From: Bacteroidota bacterium | Lineage (GTDB): Bacteria; Bacteroidota; Bacteroidia; Bacteroidales; VadinHA17 | Direction of reading: 5' to 3' | NCBI GenBank assembly: GCA_016718875.1 | Contig: JADKBL010000038.1 | Location: forward strand, 1 to 46,103 | DNA: 46,103 nucleotides | Shown: positions 16,500-25,171 of the stretch, one piece after another | How the letters are laid out: every line of letters starts with the position of its first letter | How positions within the stretch are numbered: the stretch's first letter is position 1 | Made by a program: the position numbers and the translations under genes | Notes under the pieces: generated by a model | Told to the model about the DNA's origin: nothing | The model's input: only the letters and a program-made list of their open reading frames with translations | Databases searched by the model: none

Positions 16500-16789
16500 T
16501 CAATGTCCCGAAGACAAAAAGTGATCGGGCATATCCACCGTTTCATCTTCAGGAAGTAGAAGCATTCCCAGGTCGGTCATAATTCTGTTATAAAACACTT
16601 GGTATGGTTTCACAGGTTCACCTTCTATTACTTCACCATAGTAGTCAGATTCTACTGAATGAATCAGTCATCAATTAAAACCTCGAACTTTGGCAAAATT
16701 GAATCGATGTCGAAATAATTGCGCCATTTATCATAATACTCTTCGTCAACACTCTGAAATCGGTTATCCTGGTCGATATAGTAAGGCAT
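16500..16789 (-). pseudogene. Frameshifted small gene of unknown function
   Basis: The frame starting at 16789 (MPYYIDQDNRFQSVDEEYYD) stops after 41 codons at 16664. Changing frame there gives LIHSVESDYYGEVIEGEPV, running to a stop at 16500 (ending PDHFLSSGH). Together they would make about 95 aa. The tyrosine-rich acidic product is not recognised. Confidence 0.45.
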
Positions 16790-16831
16790 GATCTAACGTT
16801 ATTTAAAGTCAAATTTAATGACGCACAACTT

Positions 16832-17608
16832 TTAATACTGCAACTGAGGTAAGTTTTCCCAAGCATAGGGGTCTATTTTAGATTTCTCATCAGGTCTTGG
16901 CTTTGTTGTTCTTATAGTATGGACTGTCCAGTAATCCAGTTCTTCAGATGGCATTTCATATTCAGTAATCTCCTTCATCTCCTGGTCTGTAAGATCGGGA
17001 AGCAGCCATTTCTGTTCCAGCTCCTTATTCAGGAAAAGAGGCATCCTGAAAGCATTAGGACCATCATTATGAATGGCACGCATTACAGAATTTGCAGCCC
17101 TTGTAAAGAATGTGAAGGTTCCTTTTACTTCTCCTGTTTCCGGATCGGGAATAGGTGAGTAATTGTATAAGCCGGGAAGTGCAAACATTTCACGGCCTTT
17201 AAGCTTTATAGCATAAGGGATCTTGTTTTTGAATCCCTGTACTTTTCTATGCTCAAAAATGCTGCTCATAGGAACGAGACACCTATTGTTCCGGTACTGG
17301 TACCAAAGTGAGCGAGGGTCCAAGAGCTTCTCACTTCTGGCATTGCACAGGTTTCCTCCTTTCTTTTGAATGTCTTTCCTGATCCTTAGTATCGTTGGTA
17401 TCAGATTCCACAGGAATTCAACCAACCTGTATTCTCCATTTTCAAAAATGATCACAGGATAATGAACAGGTGGAGCTTTGGGATAAAGCGGAGCCATTAA
17501 ATGGATCTTCGGTTCGAATGAAAGTGATATCTGCGGATCGATTTTAAGGTGGGGTAAATAGTCAAGTACCGTTTCTCCCTTTACTAAAAATGAAATATCG
17601 TAGCACAT
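16832..17608 (-). CDS. SOS response-associated peptidase (SRAP, YedK/HMCES-like)
   Basis: A 258-aa SRAP protein. Cys2 after the initiator Met forms a thiazolidine crosslink with abasic sites in single-stranded DNA. Also visible are CNARSEKL, the Glu in PMSSIFEHRK and the His in VMRAIHNDGPNAFRMP, which correspond to the Asn/Glu/His active-site residues. The family shields abasic sites at forks and releases itself later. It lies downstream of umuD, umuC and a 167-aa gene on the same strand (90-bp gap), so it likely belongs to the same damage-induced unit. Confidence 0.88.
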   Translation of the reverse strand: MCYDISFLVKGETVLDYLPHLKIDPQISLSFEPKIHLMAPLYPKAPPVHYPVIIFENGEYRLVEFLWNLIPTILRIRKDIQKKGGNLCNARSEKLLDPRSLWYQYRNNRCLVPMSSIFEHRKVQGFKNKIPYAIKLKGREMFALPGLYNYSPIPDPETGEVKGTFTFFTRAANSVMRAIHNDGPNAFRMPLFLNKELEQKWLLPDLTDQEMKEITEYEMPSEELDYWTVHTIRTTKPRPDEKSKIDPYAWENLPQLQY

Positions 17609-17698
17609 GATCTTTGCTTTTTTTGTTATCGAGTACCAGCAATTATTCCGTAAGCAACTGATAACGGTAAAAATGCCGGTGATGTCCCGGCGTCAAAA

Positions 17699-18202
17699 TT
17701 ATCCGTTAAATTTTTCAATTTCCGAAACCGGAATTCTTACTTCCTTATTCCGGAACTTGATCTCAATGTAAAGCTCACCCATTTGCGGGTAAAACTGGGT
17801 TTCCGGACTATCATTTCGTGTAGGAAACCATTTCAATTTGAACTTTAAATAAGCCATAATCGATCTACGAAGGTTAGTAGAAACCCTTTTTTCAATATCC
17901 CACCATAAAGTGCTGGAATAGCATTTATAACCATCTACGCCAGCTGCAGCTTTTTCCAGGCGAGCCTTATGTTCATCGATTGACCAGTCGTAAAGAAATC
18001 CGGAAGGATCATTTTTCAATATAGCAAAGTGTGTCTGAGCGCTTCCTGCATCACTATAATGGGTGAAAAGATATACTCCCCTTACATCCGGTTCCAGTAT
18101 AATCTTTCCACGCGGAAAGTCCTGCCGGACGAAATAAGTTTTACCGGCCTGAACCATTGAATATAAAAGCTCGGTAGTTAACGGATAAAAAGGGTTGAAC
18201 AT
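17699..18202 (-). CDS. Hypothetical protein of the umuDC operon
   Basis: A 167-aa protein, not recognised. It is rich in aromatic residues and beta-prone (GKTYFVRQDFPRGKIILEPD; VRGVYLFTHYSD; MGELYIEIKFRNKEVRIPVS). Its start is adjacent to the umuC stop, so it is co-transcribed. The tight placement between a translesion polymerase and an SRAP protein suggests a role in the same damage response; this is context only. Confidence 0.6.
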   Translation of the reverse strand: MFNPFYPLTTELLYSMVQAGKTYFVRQDFPRGKIILEPDVRGVYLFTHYSDAGSAQTHFAILKNDPSGFLYDWSIDEHKARLEKAAAGVDGYKCYSSTLWWDIEKRVSTNLRRSIMAYLKFKLKWFPTRNDSPETQFYPQMGELYIEIKFRNKEVRIPVSEIEKFNG

Positions 18203-19465
18203 TCAAATCTTGATCGTGAGAAACTCACCAGCATTGGTCGTGTATGCCTGGGACAGGTAATCCCGCTTCAGGTGCCATCGGTCACTGTAACCTTGTGCAG
18301 CGTAGCGGACCTTGTCCGGACCAAAATTACGATTGAGCTGGTCAATTGACTCCATAAGGACTTTTTGTTCTGCAGATTGAGGTTTATCGAATATGCTCAT
18401 CTGCACCATATGTGCCGATGTGATATCGGTAACAATAATACCAGCCTTGTGATAATTAAACCCGTCTATGAAGATCTTACTGAGGCCTCTCATGGAATAG
18501 CTCAACAGCTCTTGGGTATTATTGGAAGGAACACGAAGCTGTAGATCGTGGGAACAGAAGTATTGCCGATCCTGATGTCGGAAAGGATTTGTCTGAACGA
18601 ATACTTCCATCTTAGCCGCTACTGTATTTTCTTTTCTGAGCTTCTTTGCACAGGATGCGGTAAAGCTGGCCACAGCTTCCGACAGCTGGCTTTTTTTGGT
18701 CACGAGTGATCCGAAGGACCGGGAGGTGCATATGGCTTTCTTTGGCGGCGGTTTCTCTTCCCATCTAATACACGGAATACCTTTCAGCTCTTTTGCCATG
18801 CGGTGGCCAACCACGGACATATTTTTACGGATCCAATCTTCGCTCAGCTTTGCAAGATCAGCCGCGGTCTTTATTCCGTTTTGCAACATTAATTTTTCAT
18901 ATTGGTTGCCGATGCCCCAAATGTCACCTACTTCGGTTGCACGCAGCATCTGGTCTATCGATTCTTTTGAATCAGCAAGATGTACCCCTTCATTTCTCCG
19001 GTATTGCTTTGCATACCGGTTGGCCATCTTAGCCAGAGTTTTGGAAGGCGCAATGCCAATGGAAACCGGAATTCCAGTTTGTTGTTGAACGCGGTGCCTG
19101 AGTTTTGTGGCCAGCTTTATTATATCCTGATATTTGTGTCCCGACAGATCCAGGAATATTTCATCGATGGAATAGACTTCCACTCTTTCGACAAATGACC
19201 TGATCACATTCATTACCCTGGCACTGATGTCACCGTATAGCGTGTAGTTTGAAGAAAATACCTGTATGTCGTTTTGCTTGATCAGGTCAGTGATGAAATG
19301 TAACGGACTTCCCATTTTAACGCCGATCTGTTTTGCTTCCTCGCTTCTTGCAATAGCGCACCCATCGTTATTGGAGAGCACGATAACCGGTTTCGTGCGA
19401 ATGGCAGGATTAAACAGCCGTTCACATGACACGTAAAAGTTATTGCAGTCCAAAAGTCCTATCAT
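18203..19465 (-). CDS. umuC: Y-family DNA polymerase V catalytic subunit UmuC
   Basis: A 420-aa Y-family polymerase. Motifs are MIGLLDCNNFYVSCERLF (first catalytic Asp6), VVLSNNDGCAIARSEEAK, and YSIDEIFLDLSG with the second Asp/Glu pair, then the helix-hairpin-helix thumb (VGDIWGIGNQY) and a little-finger domain. With cleaved UmuD it copies past lesions at the cost of mutations. It starts 3 bp after umuD. Mobile elements often carry such copies. Confidence 0.95.
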   Translation of the reverse strand: MIGLLDCNNFYVSCERLFNPAIRTKPVIVLSNNDGCAIARSEEAKQIGVKMGSPLHFITDLIKQNDIQVFSSNYTLYGDISARVMNVIRSFVERVEVYSIDEIFLDLSGHKYQDIIKLATKLRHRVQQQTGIPVSIGIAPSKTLAKMANRYAKQYRRNEGVHLADSKESIDQMLRATEVGDIWGIGNQYEKLMLQNGIKTAADLAKLSEDWIRKNMSVVGHRMAKELKGIPCIRWEEKPPPKKAICTSRSFGSLVTKKSQLSEAVASFTASCAKKLRKENTVAAKMEVFVQTNPFRHQDRQYFCSHDLQLRVPSNNTQELLSYSMRGLSKIFIDGFNYHKAGIIVTDITSAHMVQMSIFDKPQSAEQKVLMESIDQLNRNFGPDKVRYAAQGYSDRWHLKRDYLSQAYTTNAGEFLTIKI

Positions 19466-19468
19466 GGT

Positions 19469-19885
19469 TTAAATATCCTTTGTACTGATGATGATATTGG
19501 TTACCACTCCCCACACTTCAAATTGTGTGTCTTCTGTAATCAATACAGGTTTATAACTGGGATTTGCAGGAACAAGCCTTACTGATTTGTTTATGAGCGA
19601 TAGCCTCTTAATGGTAAATTCCCCGTTAATGCTGGCTACCACAATTGAGTTATGCACGGCTTTTTTAGACCGGTCCACAATAAGTAAGGAGTTATTGGTT
19701 ATATGCGCACCTATCATCGAATCACCCTGCACGCGGATGATGAACGTAGCTGAAGAATTACCCTTCAGAAACTTGTTCAGGTCAATCTCTTCCTGGACGT
19801 AATCAGCTGCAGGAGATGGAAAACCGGCAGGAATAAGGCCAGCGAAGAACGGGATAAACGTTTTTATTGATTGTATGATAGTCAA
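19469..19885 (-). CDS. umuD: UmuD-like S24 peptidase
   Basis: A 138-aa LexA/UmuD-type self-cleaving protein. The cleavage site is Ala20-Gly21 in LIPAGFPSPA, the nucleophile Ser56 in VQGDSM and the general base Lys93 in FTIKRL. Each residue is exactly four positions before its E. coli UmuD counterpart, which supports the TTG start at 19885; the frame upstream is open but has no ATG. RecA-stimulated cleavage would give UmuD', the partner of UmuC. A palindrome lies over the start codon. Confidence 0.9.
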   Translation of the reverse strand: MTIIQSIKTFIPFFAGLIPAGFPSPAADYVQEEIDLNKFLKGNSSATFIIRVQGDSMIGAHITNNSLLIVDRSKKAVHNSIVVASINGEFTIKRLSLINKSVRLVPANPSYKPVLITEDTQFEVWGVVTNIIISTKDI

Positions 19886-19897
19886 AGTGTTTGACTA
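19879..19897. promoter_or_regulatory. Candidate SOS operator of umuDC
   Basis: TAGTCAAA-CAC-TTTGACTA on the minus strand is a perfect 8-bp-arm palindrome with a 3-bp spacer. It covers the proposed TTG start codon of umuD. Position and symmetry fit a repressor site for LexA or the product itself. No copy was noticed elsewhere in the window. Confidence 0.5.
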
Positions 19898-20088
19898 CAA
19901 ATAAATCAATTTTCTTGAAATCGGAACTAAAGTGGCTGCAGTCCAAGTTAGGATAATATCATAGCTATCGGGCATTGGCCAAAAAATCCTCTTACACATA
20001 AGCCGACTCATGAAGATTCAGAATACTCCTAAACTTATTAATTTTGATACTGACCTTAGTGATTAACTCCTTTAAACCCCTAATTAAA

Positions 20089-20418
20089 ATGGAAAATCCT
20101 TTTGAAATGATAATGGAGAAACTAAATAGCATCGAAAATCTAATTAAGCAAAAACAATTTAATTCACCTTCTGAGGAACAAAGCGTAATTCAACAAACTA
20201 TGAACCTGAATCAGGCTGCTGCGTATATTTCGTTATCCAAGCAGACAATGTATCATCACACATCTACAAGATCAATCCCTCACTATAAAGCAGGAAAACG
20301 AATCTATTTTAAGAAGGCCGAATTGGATCAATGGTTGACTAAAAATAGAATCATGAGTCGGGATGAAATAGAGCAGGAAGCGACAAATTATATAATTAAG
20401 CACAAAAGAAAATTCTAA
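20089..20418 (+). CDS. Excisionase-like HTH (MerR-type) DNA-binding protein
   Basis: A 109-aa protein from Met at 20089 (MENPFEMIMEKLNSIENLI); an in-frame Met at 20044 adds a hydrophobic stretch unlikely in this family. After a coiled-coil-like start comes the HTH_17 pattern: MNLNQAAAYISLSKQTMYHH, then RSIPHYKAGKRIYFKKAELDQWL. Such proteins act as excisionases or regulators of mobile elements. It is divergent from umuD and convergent with the operon ending at 20430. Confidence 0.8.
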   Translation: MENPFEMIMEKLNSIENLIKQKQFNSPSEEQSVIQQTMNLNQAAAYISLSKQTMYHHTSTRSIPHYKAGKRIYFKKAELDQWLTKNRIMSRDEIEQEATNYIIKHKRKF

Positions 20419-20429
20419 CGGGCTCCCAT

Positions 20430-20999
20430 TTAATCTCTATAGCACTCATTTGCTCTTTTAAACGTATCATCATGAAATTCAGTGGATATCAAGTCATTCC
20501 AATGAATATACCCACTGAAAACTTTCTTCGTTGACTCTTTAGGGTTGTATTTACTGGAGTGAATGCTTACCAGAAAGATTTCATCTTCCTCTTTTCCAAA
20601 TAGTTTTGCTACTTGTTCCTTTTCCTTTTCAAAAATCGGAAGTTGAGTACGATCATAACCGCAATTAGCCTTTGCTTCAATGAGAATAATGTTTCCTTCA
20701 GAAAAAAAGCAAAGATCAAATGTTCTCTTTTTTAGGGCCCGGAAGTCAGTCTTATTAATGGAATTTTCACCTTGCCAGCCATATTCCTTTACCCAATCAC
20801 GATAAAGACAAACTTCATATCCAACTTCCCATGTTGAGTTCGTAAGATCTATAGGTAGTTTGCAATGCTTTTGTTTTATAAGCCATTCTACAAATTCTTT
20901 GGGTCTATTCTCGATTTTAAAATAGAGCACAGCACAAAAAAACCTTTCCTCCCTTGTTATCTGCTTCCAACTCTTATCCTTGAAGTAATGAAGTGGCAT
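20430..20999 (-). CDS. PD-(D/E)XK nuclease-like protein
   Basis: A 189-aa protein with a restriction-fold core: KKRTFDLCFFSEGNIILIEAKAN shows the Asp, then the ExK motif as EAK (about residues 95-115), followed by a helix (PIFEKEKEQVAKLFG). It starts 3 bp after the DUF2779-type exonuclease gene, so the pair is one operon. It is probably a small endonuclease or a nuclease-fold partner; the target is unknown. Confidence 0.65.
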   Translation of the reverse strand: MPLHYFKDKSWKQITREERFFCAVLYFKIENRPKEFVEWLIKQKHCKLPIDLTNSTWEVGYEVCLYRDWVKEYGWQGENSINKTDFRALKKRTFDLCFFSEGNIILIEAKANCGYDRTQLPIFEKEKEQVAKLFGKEEDEIFLVSIHSSKYNPKESTKKVFSGYIHWNDLISTEFHDDTFKRANECYRD

Positions 21000-21002
21000 A
21001 TC

Positions 21003-22475
21003 TCAAATTTTTCGGAGCACGTGTAAAATTTCCACCATTGCAAGTGTATCCAGCCTACAGTAGTCAAGTAATTGCTTACGTTGGACAATTCGAGTATCAG
21101 AATCCTGATCACGTAACAGCGAATAAACTAAACTGGCAGTTCCCCCTTCTTGAATTTCCATAGAAGAGTAATTAAGGTCTGGCACGAGCACCGGCAACAC
21201 ATTCTTAATTGAATAAGATCCTTCAAAACCTGGATGATAATACCATCTACTTTGAAACGGTTTCATCAAATCAACTATACGGTTTATGATGGACTCAATG
21301 GGATGCGCAAATTGAGGAAAATCTTCCGCCAACTCTTTCAACCTTGTTTTTTCAAAGCTGCTATTATAAGTTATGATTGATCCATTAACACCTAAATCAA
21401 TTATCATTTTCTTTATCAATTCTGCCCTGGGATCATGAAAGCCATCACCAAGAAATTCAAAGTGTTCCAATTCATGATTCTCGCTCCTCAGAACATGCAA
21501 TGAATATTGAAATGGAATTTGTTGATATGGCCTGGAAAAATCAAACTCAGGAACGGCCATCATATAAGTTTCAAAATCAAAAAAATAAAGAGGATAAAGA
21601 AACTGGCCAAGAAAATCTGAAATCTCCTTCTTCTCGATCAGAATTGCTCCACTTTTAAAGTATTGCAGTTGGAAAGCCGGTGACTTAGCCAGCTTGTAAT
21701 TAGTAGGAATCTGATCGAGTGTTAATATGCCAGCTTCTACCATTTCAAAAGCTGAAGCACCTATCCTGTTCAATGTAAAAACTGAATGTTCTTTAGGGAT
21801 ATGGTCCCAGCAATGGTCAATAAATTCGCATTCGTAAGGATCCCGACAATATGATCTAATTTTGATCTTCGGTACTTCATTTAGCTGGATAATATTTTTC
21901 AACTCTATTATTTTTTTCTTTACGAACTCTTGCATAGTCTCGACCTCATTTTTCACAGAGGTCATTTTGAAAAGCTTTTCTACTTCCAAAGACCCCCTCT
22001 TGACATATTGATTATTGAGGTGAATTACTGAGAAATCCTTCAAGCTTCTTCCAGAGTTAGTGATAACGTAGTACTGCAGAGCAGTATCAGAGAAGTATTC
22101 CTCCTTTACCTTTGTCGAACCTTTGACTTCGTAAGCACTCCAATTATTTCCATCGCGAACAAGGATATCAGTGGCAGCAAGCACGCCATCGTACTGAAAT
22201 GCTGCCTCATAAATAATGTTGCAACCTTCATCCATCAATTTTCGAGTTAATGCAACAGCCAAGGGAAACTCTGATGGATTTTCGGGCTTTGCATCTGTAC
22301 CATTAGGAAACAATTCTTGTGCTAATCGGCCAATATCATGACCCGAATCAAAAATTGCCTGTTGCTTTTCGTCTATATCCGTTATTAATTCAGAATGCTT
22401 CTTATAGAGATAGAGAGATTTAGTACAATTGCATCCGCGAACAAAAGTAGATTTAGAAAGGGAATGAGTGTTCAA
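21003..22475 (-). CDS. DUF2779-type protein: Cas4-like nuclease fused to DEDD exonuclease
   Basis: A 490-aa two-domain nuclease. The N-terminal half is RecB/Cas4-like: GVLAATDILVRD (Asp) and SAYEVKGSTKVKE (ExK), with cysteines CNC near the start and YCRDPYECEFIDHC later that could hold an iron-sulfur cluster. The C-terminal half is RNase H-like: LYFFDFETYM (motif I, DFE), IITYNSSFEKTRL (motif II) and LLDYCRLDTLAMV (motif III). It sits 74 bp after the IS66-interrupted gene on the same strand and probably ends the long defence operon. Confidence 0.8.
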   Translation of the reverse strand: MNTHSLSKSTFVRGCNCTKSLYLYKKHSELITDIDEKQQAIFDSGHDIGRLAQELFPNGTDAKPENPSEFPLAVALTRKLMDEGCNIIYEAAFQYDGVLAATDILVRDGNNWSAYEVKGSTKVKEEYFSDTALQYYVITNSGRSLKDFSVIHLNNQYVKRGSLEVEKLFKMTSVKNEVETMQEFVKKKIIELKNIIQLNEVPKIKIRSYCRDPYECEFIDHCWDHIPKEHSVFTLNRIGASAFEMVEAGILTLDQIPTNYKLAKSPAFQLQYFKSGAILIEKKEISDFLGQFLYPLYFFDFETYMMAVPEFDFSRPYQQIPFQYSLHVLRSENHELEHFEFLGDGFHDPRAELIKKMIIDLGVNGSIITYNSSFEKTRLKELAEDFPQFAHPIESIINRIVDLMKPFQSRWYYHPGFEGSYSIKNVLPVLVPDLNYSSMEIQEGGTASLVYSLLRDQDSDTRIVQRKQLLDYCRLDTLAMVEILHVLRKI

Positions 22476-22704
22476 TTCGTTAAATTAGATTTATTCTGAT
22501 TTATTTCAAAAAAGTCCCTAAAAGAATGTTCCAGATTTAGATTAAGGGTTACTTCTTCATATCAAAAAGAGTAGTCGCCTTCAGCATTACCCTATCAATG
22601 TTTTTTCCTTTGCTTATAAGTGAAACCTCATTTTTCATTTCCATGAGAATTTCGTAAGCATCCCGTAAACCACGTATTGCAGGGTTAATCAACACCGATC
22701 AAAT

Positions 22705-23283
22705 TTGCGCAAAAAAAAGCGGATGCGCACTTCACAAGAGAAATATTTTTCGATCATTGAAAAGTTTATGAGCAGTGGGCTTTCGGCAAAGGCCTTCAGC
22801 GAGCGCAACAGGATCAATAAAAATACCTTGAGCTACTGGAAGAAAAGATACAGAGACCAAAGCAAGGTGCAGCAAAAAGGATTTACCGCTTTATCCATTA
22901 CCCAGATACAGTCAAAGCAGATTAGCATTGAATATGCCGATGGTACACGGCTGGTCTTTAGTGATGCTGTTAATGCGGCAGTACTCAGGTCACTCGTTCC
23001 TTTGTTTTCAACCATGATTGGATTTAACAGTGCACAACGGTTTTTTCTGTACCGTGGAGCGGTCGACATGCGTAAGAGCTTCGATGGGTTGTGCGGTGTG
23101 GTGACGGCTGAACTGGACAAGCCACTGACCACAGGGGACGTATTTATCTTCGTCAATAAACCCCGTCACAGCATCAAGTTGTTGGTATGGGATCGCAGCG
23201 GCTTTGTGATTTATTACAAGCGACTCGAACAAGGCACTTTTGAATTGCCGGCAGGTGGAGATGCAAAAAAGTACGGTACTTAG
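22705..23283 (+). CDS. IS66 TnpA fused to truncated TnpB
   Basis: A 192-aa frame. Residues 1-103 are TnpA-like (HTH with SAKAFSERNRINKNTLSYWK); from Met104 at 23014 it reads MIGFNSAQRFFLYRGAVDMR, a clear TnpB (Orf2) start. The tnpA stop has been lost, giving a fusion. TnpB is cut after GGDAKKYGT; its tail continues in another frame (STVLRWDELVMILG, 23240 on), with a further frameshift before the stop. Fusion and truncation indicate decay. Confidence 0.75.
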   Translation: MRKKKRMRTSQEKYFSIIEKFMSSGLSAKAFSERNRINKNTLSYWKKRYRDQSKVQQKGFTALSITQIQSKQISIEYADGTRLVFSDAVNAAVLRSLVPLFSTMIGFNSAQRFFLYRGAVDMRKSFDGLCGVVTAELDKPLTTGDVFIFVNKPRHSIKLLVWDRSGFVIYYKRLEQGTFELPAGGDAKKYGT

Positions 23284-23448
23284 ATGGGATGAACTGGTGA
23301 TGATACTCGGAAGGCATCACACTGGGTTCGGTGAAAAGAAAAAAACGGTTCACTTATCCACAGCAGTGAATAAGAAATGGAATTTTGGAGTAAAAACGAC
23401 CCTTGAAATGATTTACCGCTAAGGGTGCCAGTTATCTTTGCTTTCGCA

Positions 23449-24954
23449 ATGACAGCAACTACGCCTCTACAGGAAATGACCCGCGAACAACTGCTCGGTG
23501 TAGTAGACAAGCAGTATACGGTGATTGGTGAAAAGGAAGAAAAAAATTGATTCGTTGCAGTTTCGGGTGAGTGAACTGGAGCGGCTGATCTTTGGTGTTA
23601 AAAGCGAACGCTTTGTCGCCGCCACCGGCCCTGAACAAGGTCATCTGATTTTGGAAGTAGCAGCGAACAGCAAACAGAAGCCCCTGCTACCGAAACAATC
23701 ACCTACGAACGGAAAAATCGGGGAGCAACAAAAAGCCATCACGGCAAGTGCTGCCTGCCCATCTTCCAAGAATAGAGCACATTCTTGATCCGGATGAAGA
23801 TATAACCGGACTGATAAAGATCGGGGAAGAGGTAACCGAAGAGTTGGAATATAGTCCGGGCAACTATTTGCTAACCGGTATGTTCGTCCTAAATATGTAA
23901 AACCCACCGGGCAGGGTAATAAGATCATCATCGCTGCCATGCCTGATCGGGTGCTGCCTAAATGCATGGCAGGTCCAGCGTTGCTTGCTGCACTGGTCAT
24001 GCAAAATTTATGGATCACATTCCCTTGTACGTCAGTCACAAATGTTCAGGCGGCAGGGTATTGACTTACCGGATTCCACCATAGGGTCTTGGTTAACACT
24101 GAGCCAGGCTGATCGAACCGCTCTATCAGGCACACAAAGAAAAACACTGAGTGCCACCTATCTTCAGGCAGATGAGACGCCGATCAGGGTACTGGAATCA
24201 GAAAATCCCGGAAGCACCCATCGGGGTTATTATTGGGTGTACCAGGATCCGCAGGAGCGATTGGTGTTGTTTGATTACCGGCAGGGTCGCGGCCGGGAAG
24301 GCCCAACCGAAATACTGAAAAATTTTAAAGGACATCTCCAGACCGATGGTTGAGGTAAGGATCAGTTGGACAGCGTGAACACATTACCTCATTCACTGCT
24401 GGGCGCACGTGAGGCGTGTAGTTTGCCGATGCCCTCGACAGCGACCCGGCGAGGGCAGATGTGGCGCTCACCCATACAAAAGCTCTATGCAGTGGAACGG
24501 GAAATAAAGCAGCTGCAATTAAAACAGCGAACAGGCAGTGGAGATTAGAAAACAAAATCACTTCCTGTAACCCAAGCATTGGAAAAGTGGATGACCGAAA
24601 CGATAACACAGGTGCTGCCCAAAAGCCTTATAGCTGGGGCCATTGTGTACACTCCTGCCAAGAATAGATGCGCTTAAATGTTACCTGTCTGATGCCCGCT
24701 TGCAAATTGACAACAACCTCACTGAAAATGCTATTCGTCCAGTAGCGGTTGGAAGAAAAATTACCTGTTCGCCGGATCACATTCGTCTGCACAACATGCA
24801 GCCATCTTCTATTCACTGTTTGCCACTTGCAAAGCCAAAAATATCAATCCTCCAAACCTGGCTCACCGAAACGCTGATCAAAATAGGCTCACACCCCATC
24901 AATAGAATCCATGAACTGCTGCCCGGGGCAAAATTGTCTAATGATAATTGTTGA
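23449..24954 (+). pseudogene. IS66 transposase TnpC remnant
   Basis: The frame opens MTATTPLQEMTREQLL and then needs repeated frame changes. The main fragments are 23525-23788 (leucine-zipper-like start, LIFGVKSERF), 23985-24353 (DDE core with YLQADETPIRV and GYYWVYQDP), 24366-24548 and 24643-24954 (LSDARLQIDNNLTENAIRPV and the C-terminal end). At least five indels separate them. Confidence 0.8.
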
Positions 24955-25171
24955 TTGATTGGATACGTGGTTCACGGGATGCTTACAGAATTTCTATAAG
25001 AACCGTTTTTGAAATCCTTCGTTTTGATAGTTCGCTAAATTCCTTTGCCAAATCAGGAATTTTGAGTTCTCCTCTTCCTTTTAGTATTGATAAGATAATC
25101 CGATGATAGTCTTCTGCACGATTCTCATCTTTAGTGGGTACTTGCTCATCATCACTTAGAGTTATTGACAA

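Larger units (their letters stand above)
22654..24986 (+). mobile_element. Degenerate IS66-family insertion sequence
   Basis: A 2333-bp element with inverted ends GTAAGCATCCCGTAAACCAC (left) and GTAAGCATCCCGTGAACCAC (right, read inward). It is flanked by a perfect 8-bp duplication AGAATTTC (22646-22653 and 24987-24994), the normal length for IS66. tnpA, tnpB and tnpC are all recognisable, but tnpB and tnpC carry several frameshifts. It can no longer move on its own. Confidence 0.88.
22549..25171 (-). pseudogene. ~97-aa operon gene split by IS66
   Basis: The 5' part (24987-25171) reads MSITLSDDEQVPTKDENRAE, then DYHRIILSILKGRGELKIPD and RRISKTVLIEI. Removing the IS and one copy of the 8-bp duplication AGAATTTC joins it in frame to LMEMKNEVSLISKGKNIDRV and LKATTLFDMKK, stop at 22549. 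The intact product would be a small charged helical protein with a winged-helix-like feel. It starts directly after the 381-aa gene stop, so it was the next gene in the operon. The function is unknown. Confidence 0.75.

Noticed and set aside
18696..19088. Plus-strand 130-aa frame within umuC
   Set aside because: Antisense shadow of a highly conserved polymerase gene.
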